Below are positions 34,544-41,097 of a stretch of DNA of 41,097 nt, piece by piece (within the stretch, counting starts at the first letter, position 1; every line of letters starts with the position of its first letter). The position numbers and the translations under genes are program-made. Under the pieces are notes generated by a model. The model was not told the origin of the DNA, ran no database searches, and saw only the letters and a program-made list of their open reading frames with translations. Source of the DNA: Selenomonadaceae bacterium (lineage in GTDB: Bacteria; Bacillota; Negativicutes; Selenomonadales; Selenomonadaceae); NCBI GenBank assembly GCA_022773425.1, contig JALFBM010000024.1, forward strand, positions 1 to 41,097, written 5' to 3'.

Positions 34544-35929
34544 ATGGAAAACTACGATGTTGTGATTGTTGGCGGCGGCCCGGCCGGTGTGATGGCAGCT
34601 TATGAGCTCACGGAAAAGCGTCCGGGCACGAAGGTTCTCGTGCTTGAGAGCGGCAAGGATATCTATCACCGCGTCTGCCCGATCTCGGCGGGCAAGGTCA
34701 AGAGCTGCATCGGGTGCAAGCCCTGCAGCATCATGCGCGGCTTCGGCGGCGCCGGTGCGTTCTCCGATGGCAAATACAATTTCACGACGAAGTTCGGCGG
34801 CTGGCTGAACGAATACATCCCGGATGAGGAGGTCATGGACCTCATCGACTACGTCGATCGCATCAACCAGAAGCACGGCGCGCCCGCGAAAGTCTTCACG
34901 ACGAAGGGCTCGGATATCGGCCGCCGCGCGCTGCAGTGGGATCTGCACCTGCTCGACGCGAGCGTCCGGCATCTCGGCACGGAGAACAACCTGCGCATGC
35001 TCGAAGCGACCTACGAATATTTGAAGGACCGCGTCGACTTCCGCTTCACCTGCCCCGTCGCGCATATCCACTCCGACGGCAAAGGCACGAACGAGGTCGA
35101 GCTCGAATCCGGCGAAAAGATCGCAGCGCCCTATCTGATCGTCGCGCCGGGCCGCGCGGGCGCCGAGTGGTTCAGCAACGAATGCGACGCGCTCGGGCTC
35201 GAGCAGGAGAATAACCGCGTCGACGTCGGCGTGCGCGTCGAGGTTCCCGATGAGGTATGGAACGACATCACGAGCCAGGTCTACGAGGCCAAGCTCGTCT
35301 ACCGCACGAAACTCTATGGCGATTTCGTCCGCACGTTCTGCATGAACCCGCACGGTCACGTCGTCATGGAGAACACGGACGGCATCGTGACGGTCAACGG
35401 GCACTCCTACAGTGATCCGAAACTGCAGAGCCACAACACGAATTTCGCGCTGCTCGTCTCGAACCACTTCACCGAGCCGTTCAAGGAGCCGCATCAGTAC
35501 GGCAAACGCATCGCCTCGTTCTCGAACATGCTCGGCGGCGGCATCATCGTGCAGCGCTACGGCGACCTCATCAAGGGCCGCCGCACGAACGCGCACCGCA
35601 TTGGCAAGAGCTTCACGCGGCCGACGCTCGCGGCGACGCCGGGCGACCTCTCCCTCGTGCTGCCGAAACGCCACCTCGATAACATCATCGAGATGATCCA
35701 AGCGCTCAACCACATCGCGCCGGGCATGACGAACGACGACACCCTGCTCTACGGCGTCGAGGTGAAGTTCTACAGCTCCCGCGTCGTCCTTTCCCACGAC
35801 CTCGAGACCGCCCTGCCAAACCTCTTCGCCATCGGTGACGGCGCCGGCGTCACCCGCGGCCTCTCCCAGGCCAGCGCCAGCGGCGTCTACGTTGCCCGCA
35901 CCATCCTCGGCCGCATGGAGAAAGATTGA
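34544..35929 (+). CDS. FAD-dependent dehydrogenase of unknown function (COG2509-like)
   Basis: A 461-residue flavoprotein: N-terminal dinucleotide-binding motif DVVIVGGGPAGVMAAYEL, a cysteine-rich stretch CPISAGKVKSCIGCKPC (four Cys around residues 43-61), then RGFGGAGAFSDGKYNF. A substrate domain with VGVRVEVPDEVW follows, and a second FAD contact LFAIGDGAGVTRGLSQASASGVYVA near the C-terminus. The family is widespread in anaerobes and has no settled substrate; the four cysteines could hold a metal or a cluster. From the ATG at 34544 GGAGG is nine bases away. A nitroreductase gene follows 63 bases on, with its own strong ribosome binding site, so a redox pair is possible. Confidence 0.88.
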   Translation: MENYDVVIVGGGPAGVMAAYELTEKRPGTKVLVLESGKDIYHRVCPISAGKVKSCIGCKPCSIMRGFGGAGAFSDGKYNFTTKFGGWLNEYIPDEEVMDLIDYVDRINQKHGAPAKVFTTKGSDIGRRALQWDLHLLDASVRHLGTENNLRMLEATYEYLKDRVDFRFTCPVAHIHSDGKGTNEVELESGEKIAAPYLIVAPGRAGAEWFSNECDALGLEQENNRVDVGVRVEVPDEVWNDITSQVYEAKLVYRTKLYGDFVRTFCMNPHGHVVMENTDGIVTVNGHSYSDPKLQSHNTNFALLVSNHFTEPFKEPHQYGKRIASFSNMLGGGIIVQRYGDLIKGRRTNAHRIGKSFTRPTLAATPGDLSLVLPKRHLDNIIEMIQALNHIAPGMTNDDTLLYGVEVKFYSSRVVLSHDLETALPNLFAIGDGAGVTRGLSQASASGVYVARTILGRMEKD

Positions 35930-35992
35930 GCAGGAATTTCCCTTTCCGACCGCGAAGAGAGTAGACGAGAAAAGCCAAAGGAGGAGATTTCC

Positions 35993-36505
35993 ATGGAATT
36001 TACCGAGGTTGTCAAAGATCGTTTTTCGTGCAAAAAGTTCAGCGACAAAGCCGTTTCGCAGGCGACGCTCGAAGCGGTACTGGAGGCCGGTCGCCTGGCA
36101 CAGACAGCGAAAAATCTACAGGAGCAGCATATCTATGTCGCGCAGAAGCCCGAGACACTCGCGATCATCGATAAGGAGACACCGTGCCGCTATGGGGCAG
36201 GAACCGTGCTCGTCGTCGCCTATGACCGTGAAAACGTCTTCACCTATCCGGGCGGCAAGCACGACTCCGGCGTCGAGGATGCGAGCATCGTCGCCACCCA
36301 TCTGATGCTCGCGGCCGCGAACGAGGGACTGGACGCATGCTGGGTCAACTTCTTTGATCCGGACAAGCTCGCCGCGGCCCTCGACCTCCCCGAAAACGAG
36401 AGCATCGTCATGCTCCTCGACCTCGGCTACAAAGCCGAATCCGCAAAGCCCCTCCCCCCGCACTTTCAGAGAAAGCCGCTCGCCGAAACCGTCACGTATC
36501 GGTAA
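35993..36505 (+). CDS. Nitroreductase family protein
   Basis: A 170-residue FMN-binding protein starting EFTEVVKDRFSCKKF (flavin phosphate-binding Arg and Lys), then AGRLAQTAKNLQEQHIYV and DASIVATHLMLAAANEGLDACWVNFFDPDKLA, typical of the short Firmicute nitroreductases. The cellular substrate is unknown. AAAGGAGGAG lies before the ATG. It is probably co-transcribed with the FAD-dependent dehydrogenase gene and ends at a strong terminator. Confidence 0.9.
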   Translation: MEFTEVVKDRFSCKKFSDKAVSQATLEAVLEAGRLAQTAKNLQEQHIYVAQKPETLAIIDKETPCRYGAGTVLVVAYDRENVFTYPGGKHDSGVEDASIVATHLMLAAANEGLDACWVNFFDPDKLAAALDLPENESIVMLLDLGYKAESAKPLPPHFQRKPLAETVTYR

Positions 36506-36524
36506 GCGAACGATAGCGAAAAGA

Positions 36525-36570
36525 AAAACAGGACGATGGCAGACTAGACACTGCCATCGTCCTGTTTTTT
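36525..36570. terminator. Bidirectional terminator between nitroreductase and the transporter gene
   Basis: A stem of about 18 bp (ACAGGACGATGGCAG and complement with A/T extension), 8-base loop, then TTTTTT on the plus strand and TTTTTC on the minus strand. Confidence 0.9.
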
Positions 36571-36649
36571 ATCGGATTGTCAGACCATGTAAAACGATCG
36601 TCTGTGCGCATCGCCTATCGCAGCGGAGCAGGCGTCGGGCATCATCCAA

Positions 36650-37933
36650 TCAAAGGTAGCGGATGAGAACGTAGACGCTGGAGAGAATGACCGTGAGGAT
36701 CATGATAGGGAATGCGACCTTCATGAAGCCGAGGAAAGAAATCTGACGGCCGCGCTGCGCTGCCATGGAGGCGACGACGACGTTGGCGCTCGCGCCAATC
36801 AGCGTGCCGTTACCGCCGAGGCAGGCGCCAAGAGCCAGCGACCACCACATCGGATCGAGGTTTGAGAGCCCCATCGCACCCATATCCTGGATCAGCGGGA
36901 TCAGCGTCGCGACGAACGGGATGTTGTCGATGAAGGCGGACGCGAACGCGCTCATCCAGAGGATCAGCATGGCGGTCGCAGTCTCGTTGCCGCTCGTGAC
37001 CTTGATGGCCTCGGCCGCGAGCATGTTGATGACGCCCGTCTCGACGAGCGCGCCGACGAGCACGAACAGGCCGGCGAAGAAGAAGATGGCCGTCCACTCG
37101 ACCTTCGAGAGGACTTTCGCGATCATGTGCTCATCGCGCGTATAGGTGATGAGCAGCAGCAGGCCGGCGCCAGAGAGCGCGGCCGTCGCCGTCTGCAGGC
37201 CGAGGTAGCCGTGCACGACGAACAGGAAGATCGTCAGGAAGATGACGACGAGGCATTTCTTCAGCAGCGGCGGGTTCGCGATCTGCTTTTTTGCGTTCAG
37301 GCGCATGACCTGTGCCTGCAGATCCGGCGTCGTCTTGAGTTCCTTATGGTAAATCAGGATCAGGATGGCGTCGACGACGAAGAAGCAGAGCACGGCGATG
37401 CCGGTCGTGTTCGCGAGGAAATCCATGAAGTTCAGTCCGACCGCGCTGCCGATCATGATGTTCGGCGGGTCGCCGATCAAGGTCGCGGTACCGCCGATGT
37501 TCGACGCGAGGATCTGCGAGATCAGGTACGGGATGACATCGACCTTGAGCTGCGCCGTGATGCTGAACGTGATCGGCACGGTCAGCAGGACGGTCGTGAC
37601 GTTGTCGAGCAGCGCCGAGCAGACCATCGTGAGCCCGGAAAGCGCGAGCAGCAGCTTGATCGGCTGCGCCTTGACCTTTTTCGCGGCCCATATCGCGAGG
37701 AAGTTGAACAGCCCCGTCTCGCTCGTGATGGCGACGATGATCATCATGCCGATGAGCAGGCCGAGCGTATTGAAATCAATATGCGAGATGGCCTGATCCT
37801 GCGTGATGACGCCCGCCAGGATCATGAGCATCGCGCCGACGATGCCGACGATCGTGCGATGCACTTTTTCCGAAATGATCAACGCGTAGGCGGCAACGAA
37901 AATGACGACCGCCACAGTGGTCGAACTGACCAT
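36650..37933 (-). CDS. ArsB/NhaD-type anion or cation transporter
   Basis: A 427-residue membrane protein with about eleven to twelve hydrophobic segments. It has the ion-transporter superfamily repeats SALLDNVTTVLLTVPITF with SNIGGTATLIGDPPNIMIGSAVGL in the first half, and SAFIDNIPFVATLIPLI with GACLGGNGTLIGASANVVVASMA in the second. These inverted-repeat hairpins are those of the ArsB/NhaD and SLC13 groups. The substrate (Na+/H+ exchange, arsenite, dicarboxylate) cannot be told; there are no ars genes nearby. AAGGAAG precedes the ATG. An inverted repeat without T-tract lies in the 79 bases upstream (37964-37986). Confidence 0.88.
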   Translation of the reverse strand: MVSSTTVAVVIFVAAYALIISEKVHRTIVGIVGAMLMILAGVITQDQAISHIDFNTLGLLIGMMIIVAITSETGLFNFLAIWAAKKVKAQPIKLLLALSGLTMVCSALLDNVTTVLLTVPITFSITAQLKVDVIPYLISQILASNIGGTATLIGDPPNIMIGSAVGLNFMDFLANTTGIAVLCFFVVDAILILIYHKELKTTPDLQAQVMRLNAKKQIANPPLLKKCLVVIFLTIFLFVVHGYLGLQTATAALSGAGLLLLITYTRDEHMIAKVLSKVEWTAIFFFAGLFVLVGALVETGVINMLAAEAIKVTSGNETATAMLILWMSAFASAFIDNIPFVATLIPLIQDMGAMGLSNLDPMWWSLALGACLGGNGTLIGASANVVVASMAAQRGRQISFLGFMKVAFPIMILTVILSSVYVLIRYL

Positions 37934-38012
37934 AACAACACTTCCTTACTCTTTGCGGCCGCGCCTCCCCTCCCCTGATGGAGGCGCAGCTGCATACTCT
38001 TTTTTCCCGACT

Positions 38013-38318
38013 TCAGATCTTATATTTCGGCGTGATGACGACGCTTTCGCCGTCGCGCTTTACCTTATAGGTGACGCCCGTCGCGCCCTTCTGCGCGAGC
38101 TCAAGGCGCAGCTGCAGCAGCGTCCGCCCGAGCTCATCCATCAGCGGCGCATTGAAGCCGGCCTTCGCAAGGTTCGCCGGCGGCTCGACGCCGGCCGCAG
38201 CCTTTGCGCGCGCCTTCTCGGCCTGCTCGGCTTGCTGGAACGTGTCCTCGATGGACTCCTCCTCGACCCAGTCGCGCAGCATATCCTTATCGGTCAGGTT
38301 CTTTGGGATTTTTGACAT
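38013..38318 (-). CDS. Conserved small hypothetical protein
   Basis: I do not recognise a named family. The 101-residue protein is hydrophilic and begins MSKIPKNLTDKDMLRDWVEEESIEDTF, with an alanine/glutamate-rich helical middle and a short strand-rich end (VTYKVKRDGESVVITPKYKI). No signal peptide or membrane segment. The ATG at 38318 has GGAGGT eight bases upstream. It follows glnS by 31 bases and is probably read from that transcript. A small stem CCGCC/GGCGG in the gap partly overlaps its ribosome binding site. Confidence 0.75.
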   Translation of the reverse strand: MSKIPKNLTDKDMLRDWVEEESIEDTFQQAEQAEKARAKAAAGVEPPANLAKAGFNAPLMDELGRTLLQLRLELAQKGATGVTYKVKRDGESVVITPKYKI

Positions 38319-38349
38319 ATAAACACCTCCCGCCTTTGCAGGGCGGCTT

Positions 38350-40023
38350 TTATTTCTTCTGGCTCTTCGCCCACGAATCGCGGAGGCCGACAACGCGGTT
38401 GAACACGAGATGATCCGGCGTCGTATCCGGGTCGACGACGAAGTAGCCCGTGCGCAGGAACTGGTAGTGCGTGCCCGCGGCCGCGAGCTTCACCGACGGT
38501 TCGATCCAAGCGTTCTCGATGACCTTCATCGAATCCGGGTTCAGCGCATGCTGGAAATCGTCCGGCACGTTGCCGTCTGCGTCGGTCTCGAGCAGGTAGT
38601 CGTAGAGACGCACCTCCGCGGGCAGCGCGGTCTTGCAGGCCACCCAGTGGATCGTGCCCTTGATCTTGCGGTTCGCGGTCGCGTCGCCCGTCTTCGAGGT
38701 CGGGTCGCACGTGCAATGGAGCTCCGTGACGTTCCCGTCCGCGTCCTTCACGACTTCCTCACATTTGATGATGTAGGCGTGCTTCAGGCGCACCTCTCCG
38801 CCCGGCTTCAGGCGGAAATACTTCTTCGGCGGGTTCTCCATGAAGTCCGCGCGGTCGATCCAGATCTCGCGCGAGAACGGCACGAAGCGCTGGCCGCCAT
38901 GCATCGGGTTGTTGTCCGCGAGCAGCCACTCCTGCTTGTCCTCCGGATAGTTCGTGATGACGACCTTGACCGGGTCGAGCACGGCCATGACACGGTCCGC
39001 GTTCTCGTTGAGGTCCTCGCGGACGCTGTGCTCGAGCATCGCGACATCTACGAGACTGTTCGCCTTCGCGACGCCGATCTCCTCGCAGAAATTGCGGATG
39101 GATGCCGGCGTATAGCCGCGGCGGCGCAGGCCCGAGATGGTCGGCATGCGCGGGTCGTCCCAGCCGCGCACGTAGCCCTCCTCGACGAGCTGGCGGAGCT
39201 TGCGCTTGCTCGTCACGGTGTTCGTGAGGTTCAGCCGCGCGAACTCGATCTGGCGCGGGCGCGTGTTCGGATTGAAGTCCAGCGAGTCGAGCAGCCAGTC
39301 GTAGAATGGGCGGTGCTCCTCGAACTCGAGCGTGCAGACCGAGTGCGTGATGCCCTCGATGGCATCGGACAGCGGATGCGCGAAATCGTACATCGGATAG
39401 ATGCACCATTTGTCGCCCGTGCGGTGATGCGTCGCGTGCGCGATGCGATAGATGACCGTGTCGCGCATGACCATGTTCGGGGAGGCCATGTCGATCTTCG
39501 CGCGGAGCACCTTCTCGCCGTCCGCGAACTCGCCGGCCTTCATGCGCGCGAACAGGTCGAGGTTCTCCTCGATGCTGCGGTTCCGGTACGGGCTCTCCTT
39601 GCCCGGCTCCGTCAGCGTGCCGCGATAGGCCTTGATCTCCTCGGCCGACAGGTCATCGACGTAGGCGAGCCCTTTTTTGATGAGCTGCACGGCGTAGTCG
39701 TAGAGCTTGTCGAAATAATCGGACGCGTAGAACTTCCGGTTCCCCCACGAGAAGCCGAGCCATTTGATGTCCTCCTGGATGGAGTCGACGTATTCCGTGT
39801 CCTCCTTCGTCGGGTTCGTGTCGTCGAAGCGCAGGTTGCAGAGGCCGTGGTTGCGCTCCGCGAGCCCGAAGTTCAGGCAGATCGACTTCGCGTGGCCGAT
39901 GTGCAGATAGCCGTTCGGCTCCGGTGGGAACCGCGTGTGAATGCCGTCCGTATACTTGCCATTTTTCAGATCTTCCTCGATGGCATTTTGAATAAAGTTT
40001 GATGCCATTTCCTTTTCCGCCAT
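38350..40023 (-). CDS. glnS: Glutamine-tRNA ligase
   Basis: A 557-residue class Ib synthetase with [18 protein letters not shown] (HIGH motif), the [12 protein letters not shown] segment, a KMSKS-type VTSKRKL, and the two anticodon-binding beta-barrels at the C-terminus. The NPEPNG-like start and the WIDRADF block separate it from glutamyl-tRNA synthetase. It charges tRNA-Gln directly; many Firmicutes lack it and use the GatCAB amidation route instead, but it occurs in some anaerobic lineages. AAGGAG precedes the ATG at 40023; the frame upstream overlaps the HD-domain gene and is not coding. Confidence 0.97.
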   Translation of the reverse strand: MAEKEMASNFIQNAIEEDLKNGKYTDGIHTRFPPEPNGYLHIGHAKSICLNFGLAERNHGLCNLRFDDTNPTKEDTEYVDSIQEDIKWLGFSWGNRKFYASDYFDKLYDYAVQLIKKGLAYVDDLSAEEIKAYRGTLTEPGKESPYRNRSIEENLDLFARMKAGEFADGEKVLRAKIDMASPNMVMRDTVIYRIAHATHHRTGDKWCIYPMYDFAHPLSDAIEGITHSVCTLEFEEHRPFYDWLLDSLDFNPNTRPRQIEFARLNLTNTVTSKRKLRQLVEEGYVRGWDDPRMPTISGLRRRGYTPASIRNFCEEIGVAKANSLVDVAMLEHSVREDLNENADRVMAVLDPVKVVITNYPEDKQEWLLADNNPMHGGQRFVPFSREIWIDRADFMENPPKKYFRLKPGGEVRLKHAYIIKCEEVVKDADGNVTELHCTCDPTSKTGDATANRKIKGTIHWVACKTALPAEVRLYDYLLETDADGNVPDDFQHALNPDSMKVIENAWIEPSVKLAAAGTHYQFLRTGYFVVDPDTTPDHLVFNRVVGLRDSWAKSQKK

Positions 40024-40041
40024 GATGCTTACTCCTTTATC

Positions 40042-40059
40042 AAAAGGGCCTCCTGGCCC
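40042..40059 (-). terminator. Short terminator between the HD-domain gene and glnS
   Basis: GGGCC, four bases, GGCCC followed by TTTT on the minus strand, about 20 bases before glnS. It is weak and may allow read-through. Confidence 0.5.
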
Positions 40060-40067
40060 CATTTTCC

Positions 40068-40883
40068 TTATATCTCTGCCCGATCGGTCTCCGCGCAGCG
40101 CTTTTCGATGTACGCCTTGAGGCGGGCGATGCCCGGCTCGAGCTCCGGCTGTGCGGGCAGATACCGCAGAATGAGATCCACATACCCACGCTTCACGATC
40201 TCGCGCATCGTCCAGCTGAAATTGATGTCGTAGATCCACATCAGCCGCACGATCTTGCGGTCGCCCTGCGTCCGCAGCCTGCGGTAATCGGCCTGCCGCC
40301 CCGCGAGAAAGTCCGCGACGAAATCCGGGTTTATGCGGTCGCTGTCCGCGCCCTTCACGAATTTCGGCGCCTTGTCCGCATTCTCCGGCCGGATAAACGG
40401 CGCAAGCACGCGGTAGATGTCGAGCTTGTCGGCGTCACGCAGCAGCCTGGCGAAAAAAATCTTGCGCCGATCGTCCGTCGGCGCGATTTCCTTCTTGTTG
40501 TGGTTGCCGATGGCGAAGCGCACGAGCGCCTCATCCGCCGGCGCAAGGCGCTTCATGAGCGGCAGCTCGTCGAGCACTTTCAGGCCGAGCGCGGCGTGAT
40601 CCTCCGACTGCGCGTCGTTGAACGTCTGGTAGAGACTGTACTGCCGGAACCGCCCGACATCATGAAAAAGCCCCATGATCTCCGCGAGCTGCACATCGTG
40701 CGGCGCAAGCTCGAGATGCCCCGCGAGCTCCACCGCGATGCGCGTGACGAAGCCCGTGTGGATCTCCTTGATGCGGATGCCCTGCATGACTTCCTCGTCG
40801 TCCGTATGAAACGAGCGCATATACTGCCCCATCCACACGTGCATCTCTTGCAAAAGCTCCGCGAGATTCTCTGTCTGTTCCAA
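40068..40883 (-). CDS. HD-domain phosphohydrolase-like protein
   Basis: A 271-residue protein with the HD superfamily metal pattern: [16 protein letters not shown] (first His), [12 protein letters not shown] (HD pair) and [14 protein letters not shown] (last Asp). Family members hydrolyse phosphate esters, often of nucleotides; the substrate is unknown. The C-terminal third is helical with no known domain. The start appears to be a TTG with AAGGAAG about nine bases upstream; the next in-frame Met is at residue 14. It has a strong promoter and a leader hairpin. Confidence 0.85.
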   Translation of the reverse strand: MEQTENLAELLQEMHVWMGQYMRSFHTDDEEVMQGIRIKEIHTGFVTRIAVELAGHLELAPHDVQLAEIMGLFHDVGRFRQYSLYQTFNDAQSEDHAALGLKVLDELPLMKRLAPADEALVRFAIGNHNKKEIAPTDDRRKIFFARLLRDADKLDIYRVLAPFIRPENADKAPKFVKGADSDRINPDFVADFLAGRQADYRRLRTQGDRKIVRLMWIYDINFSWTMREIVKRGYVDLILRYLPAQPELEPGIARLKAYIEKRCAETDRAEI

Positions 40884-40905
40884 AAAAGGTTCTTCCTTTC
40901 AACCA

Positions 40906-40925
40906 ACGGGAGCCGCAACTCCCTA
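40906..40925 (-). other. Leader hairpin upstream of the HD-domain gene
   Basis: On the minus strand GGGAG, TTGCGG, CTCCC, followed by GTTGGTT. It shares the CTCCC-R-TTGGTT string with the rubredoxin leader. Confidence 0.5.
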
Positions 40926-40933
40926 ATGTTCTT

Positions 40934-40962
40934 ATTATACAACATGCGGAAAGGGGCCGCAA
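40934..40962 (-). promoter_or_regulatory. sigma-A promoter of the HD-domain gene
   Basis: TTGCGG (40957-40962), 17 bases, TATAAT (40934-40939) on the minus strand. Confidence 0.75.
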
Positions 40963-40988
40963 TTCCTTTTTGCGTGGACAGTCTGTAC

Positions 40989-41024
40989 AAAAAAGCCGCC
41001 GCAAGCGAAAACGCGTGCAACGGC
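40989..41024 (-). terminator. Terminator of the tRNA-Val transcript
   Basis: A 13-bp stem with two G-U pairs and one mismatch (41012-41024 with 40995-41007), loop of four T in RNA sense, followed by TTTTTT on the minus strand. Confidence 0.85.
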
Positions 41025-41039
41025 TTTGTGCAGGCCATA

Positions 41040-41097
41040 TGGTGGGCGATAACAGGATCGAACTGCTGACATCTTGCTTGTAAGGCAAGCGCTCTCC
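41040..41097 (-). tRNA. tRNA-Val(TAC), 5' end cut by the window edge
   Basis: The minus strand shows the D-arm end, anticodon stem CTTGC/GCAAG with loop CTTACAA (anticodon TAC), variable loop, T-arm with GTTCGATCC, the acceptor 3' strand and an encoded CCA. About 18 bases at the 5' end lie outside the window. Confidence 0.93.

Noticed and set aside
33992-35797. A 601-codon open frame on the minus strand opposite bioB and the FAD dehydrogenase gene
   Set aside because: It spans two well-supported genes, an intergenic terminator and a promoter; its translation is Arg/Asp/Val-rich in the manner of antisense frames.
37964-37986. A terminator after the small hypothetical gene
   Set aside because: The inverted repeat GCGCCTC/GAGGCGC has no following T-tract on the minus strand.

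Overview
The window looks like chromosomal core DNA from a GC-rich diderm Firmicute of the Negativicutes (Selenomonas/Mitsuokella-like). This is inferred from the mix of Gram-positive regulation (CIRCE/HrcA site, T-box leader, Rex, strong sigma-A promoters) with a piece of an outer-membrane beta-barrel ending in Phe, and from the gene content. Species is not determinable by eye. Most genes are intact and tightly packed. I see no insertion sequence, prophage or CRISPR array.

Layout. 1-1350: a nitroreductase and the broken remains of a HipA-like kinase. 1352-3436: groES-groEL behind a textbook promoter plus perfect CIRCE; groEL carries an in-frame TAG where Gln is expected. 3480-5640: a PdtaS/EutW-type histidine kinase and an ANTAR response regulator. 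5652-12196: a six-gene minus-strand operon (DUF2156 protein, phoH, ybeY fused in frame to era, recO, nagA, tsaD). 12227-17207: dhaM, purL and a YhcH-family gene. 17284-19295: a T-box leader (probable alanine specifier) driving an Lrp/AsnC regulator and an alanine-type aminotransferase (alaR-alaT). 19320-25613: valS-folC-wzy-like-rex on the minus strand. 25617-26932: rubredoxin and a Gfo/Idh/MocA oxidoreductase, divergent. 26990-29881: cytosine permease codB and cytosine deaminase codA, each with its own promoter and a leader that ends in an intrinsic terminator. 29941-36570: L-2-hydroxyacid dehydrogenase, a porin C-terminal fragment, a secreted 5'-nucleotidase, bioB, an FAD-dependent dehydrogenase and a second nitroreductase. 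36650-41097: an ArsB/NhaD-type transporter, a small hypothetical protein, glnS, an HD-domain protein and a truncated tRNA-Val.

The strongest points for follow-up: (i) the codA and codB leaders each contain a hairpin with a six-base loop having A at position 1 and G at position 4, overlapping the 5' arm of a terminator. That is how ANTAR antiterminators work, and an ANTAR regulator is encoded in the same window; (ii) the YbeY-Era in-frame fusion with a good internal Shine-Dalgarno; (iii) the T-box that appears to sense tRNA-Ala upstream of alaR-alaT; (iv) the amber codon in groEL; (v) several further genes (valS, dhaM, the FAD dehydrogenase) with a promoter, a short leader, a terminator hairpin and then the ribosome binding site, suggesting that attenuation is common here.
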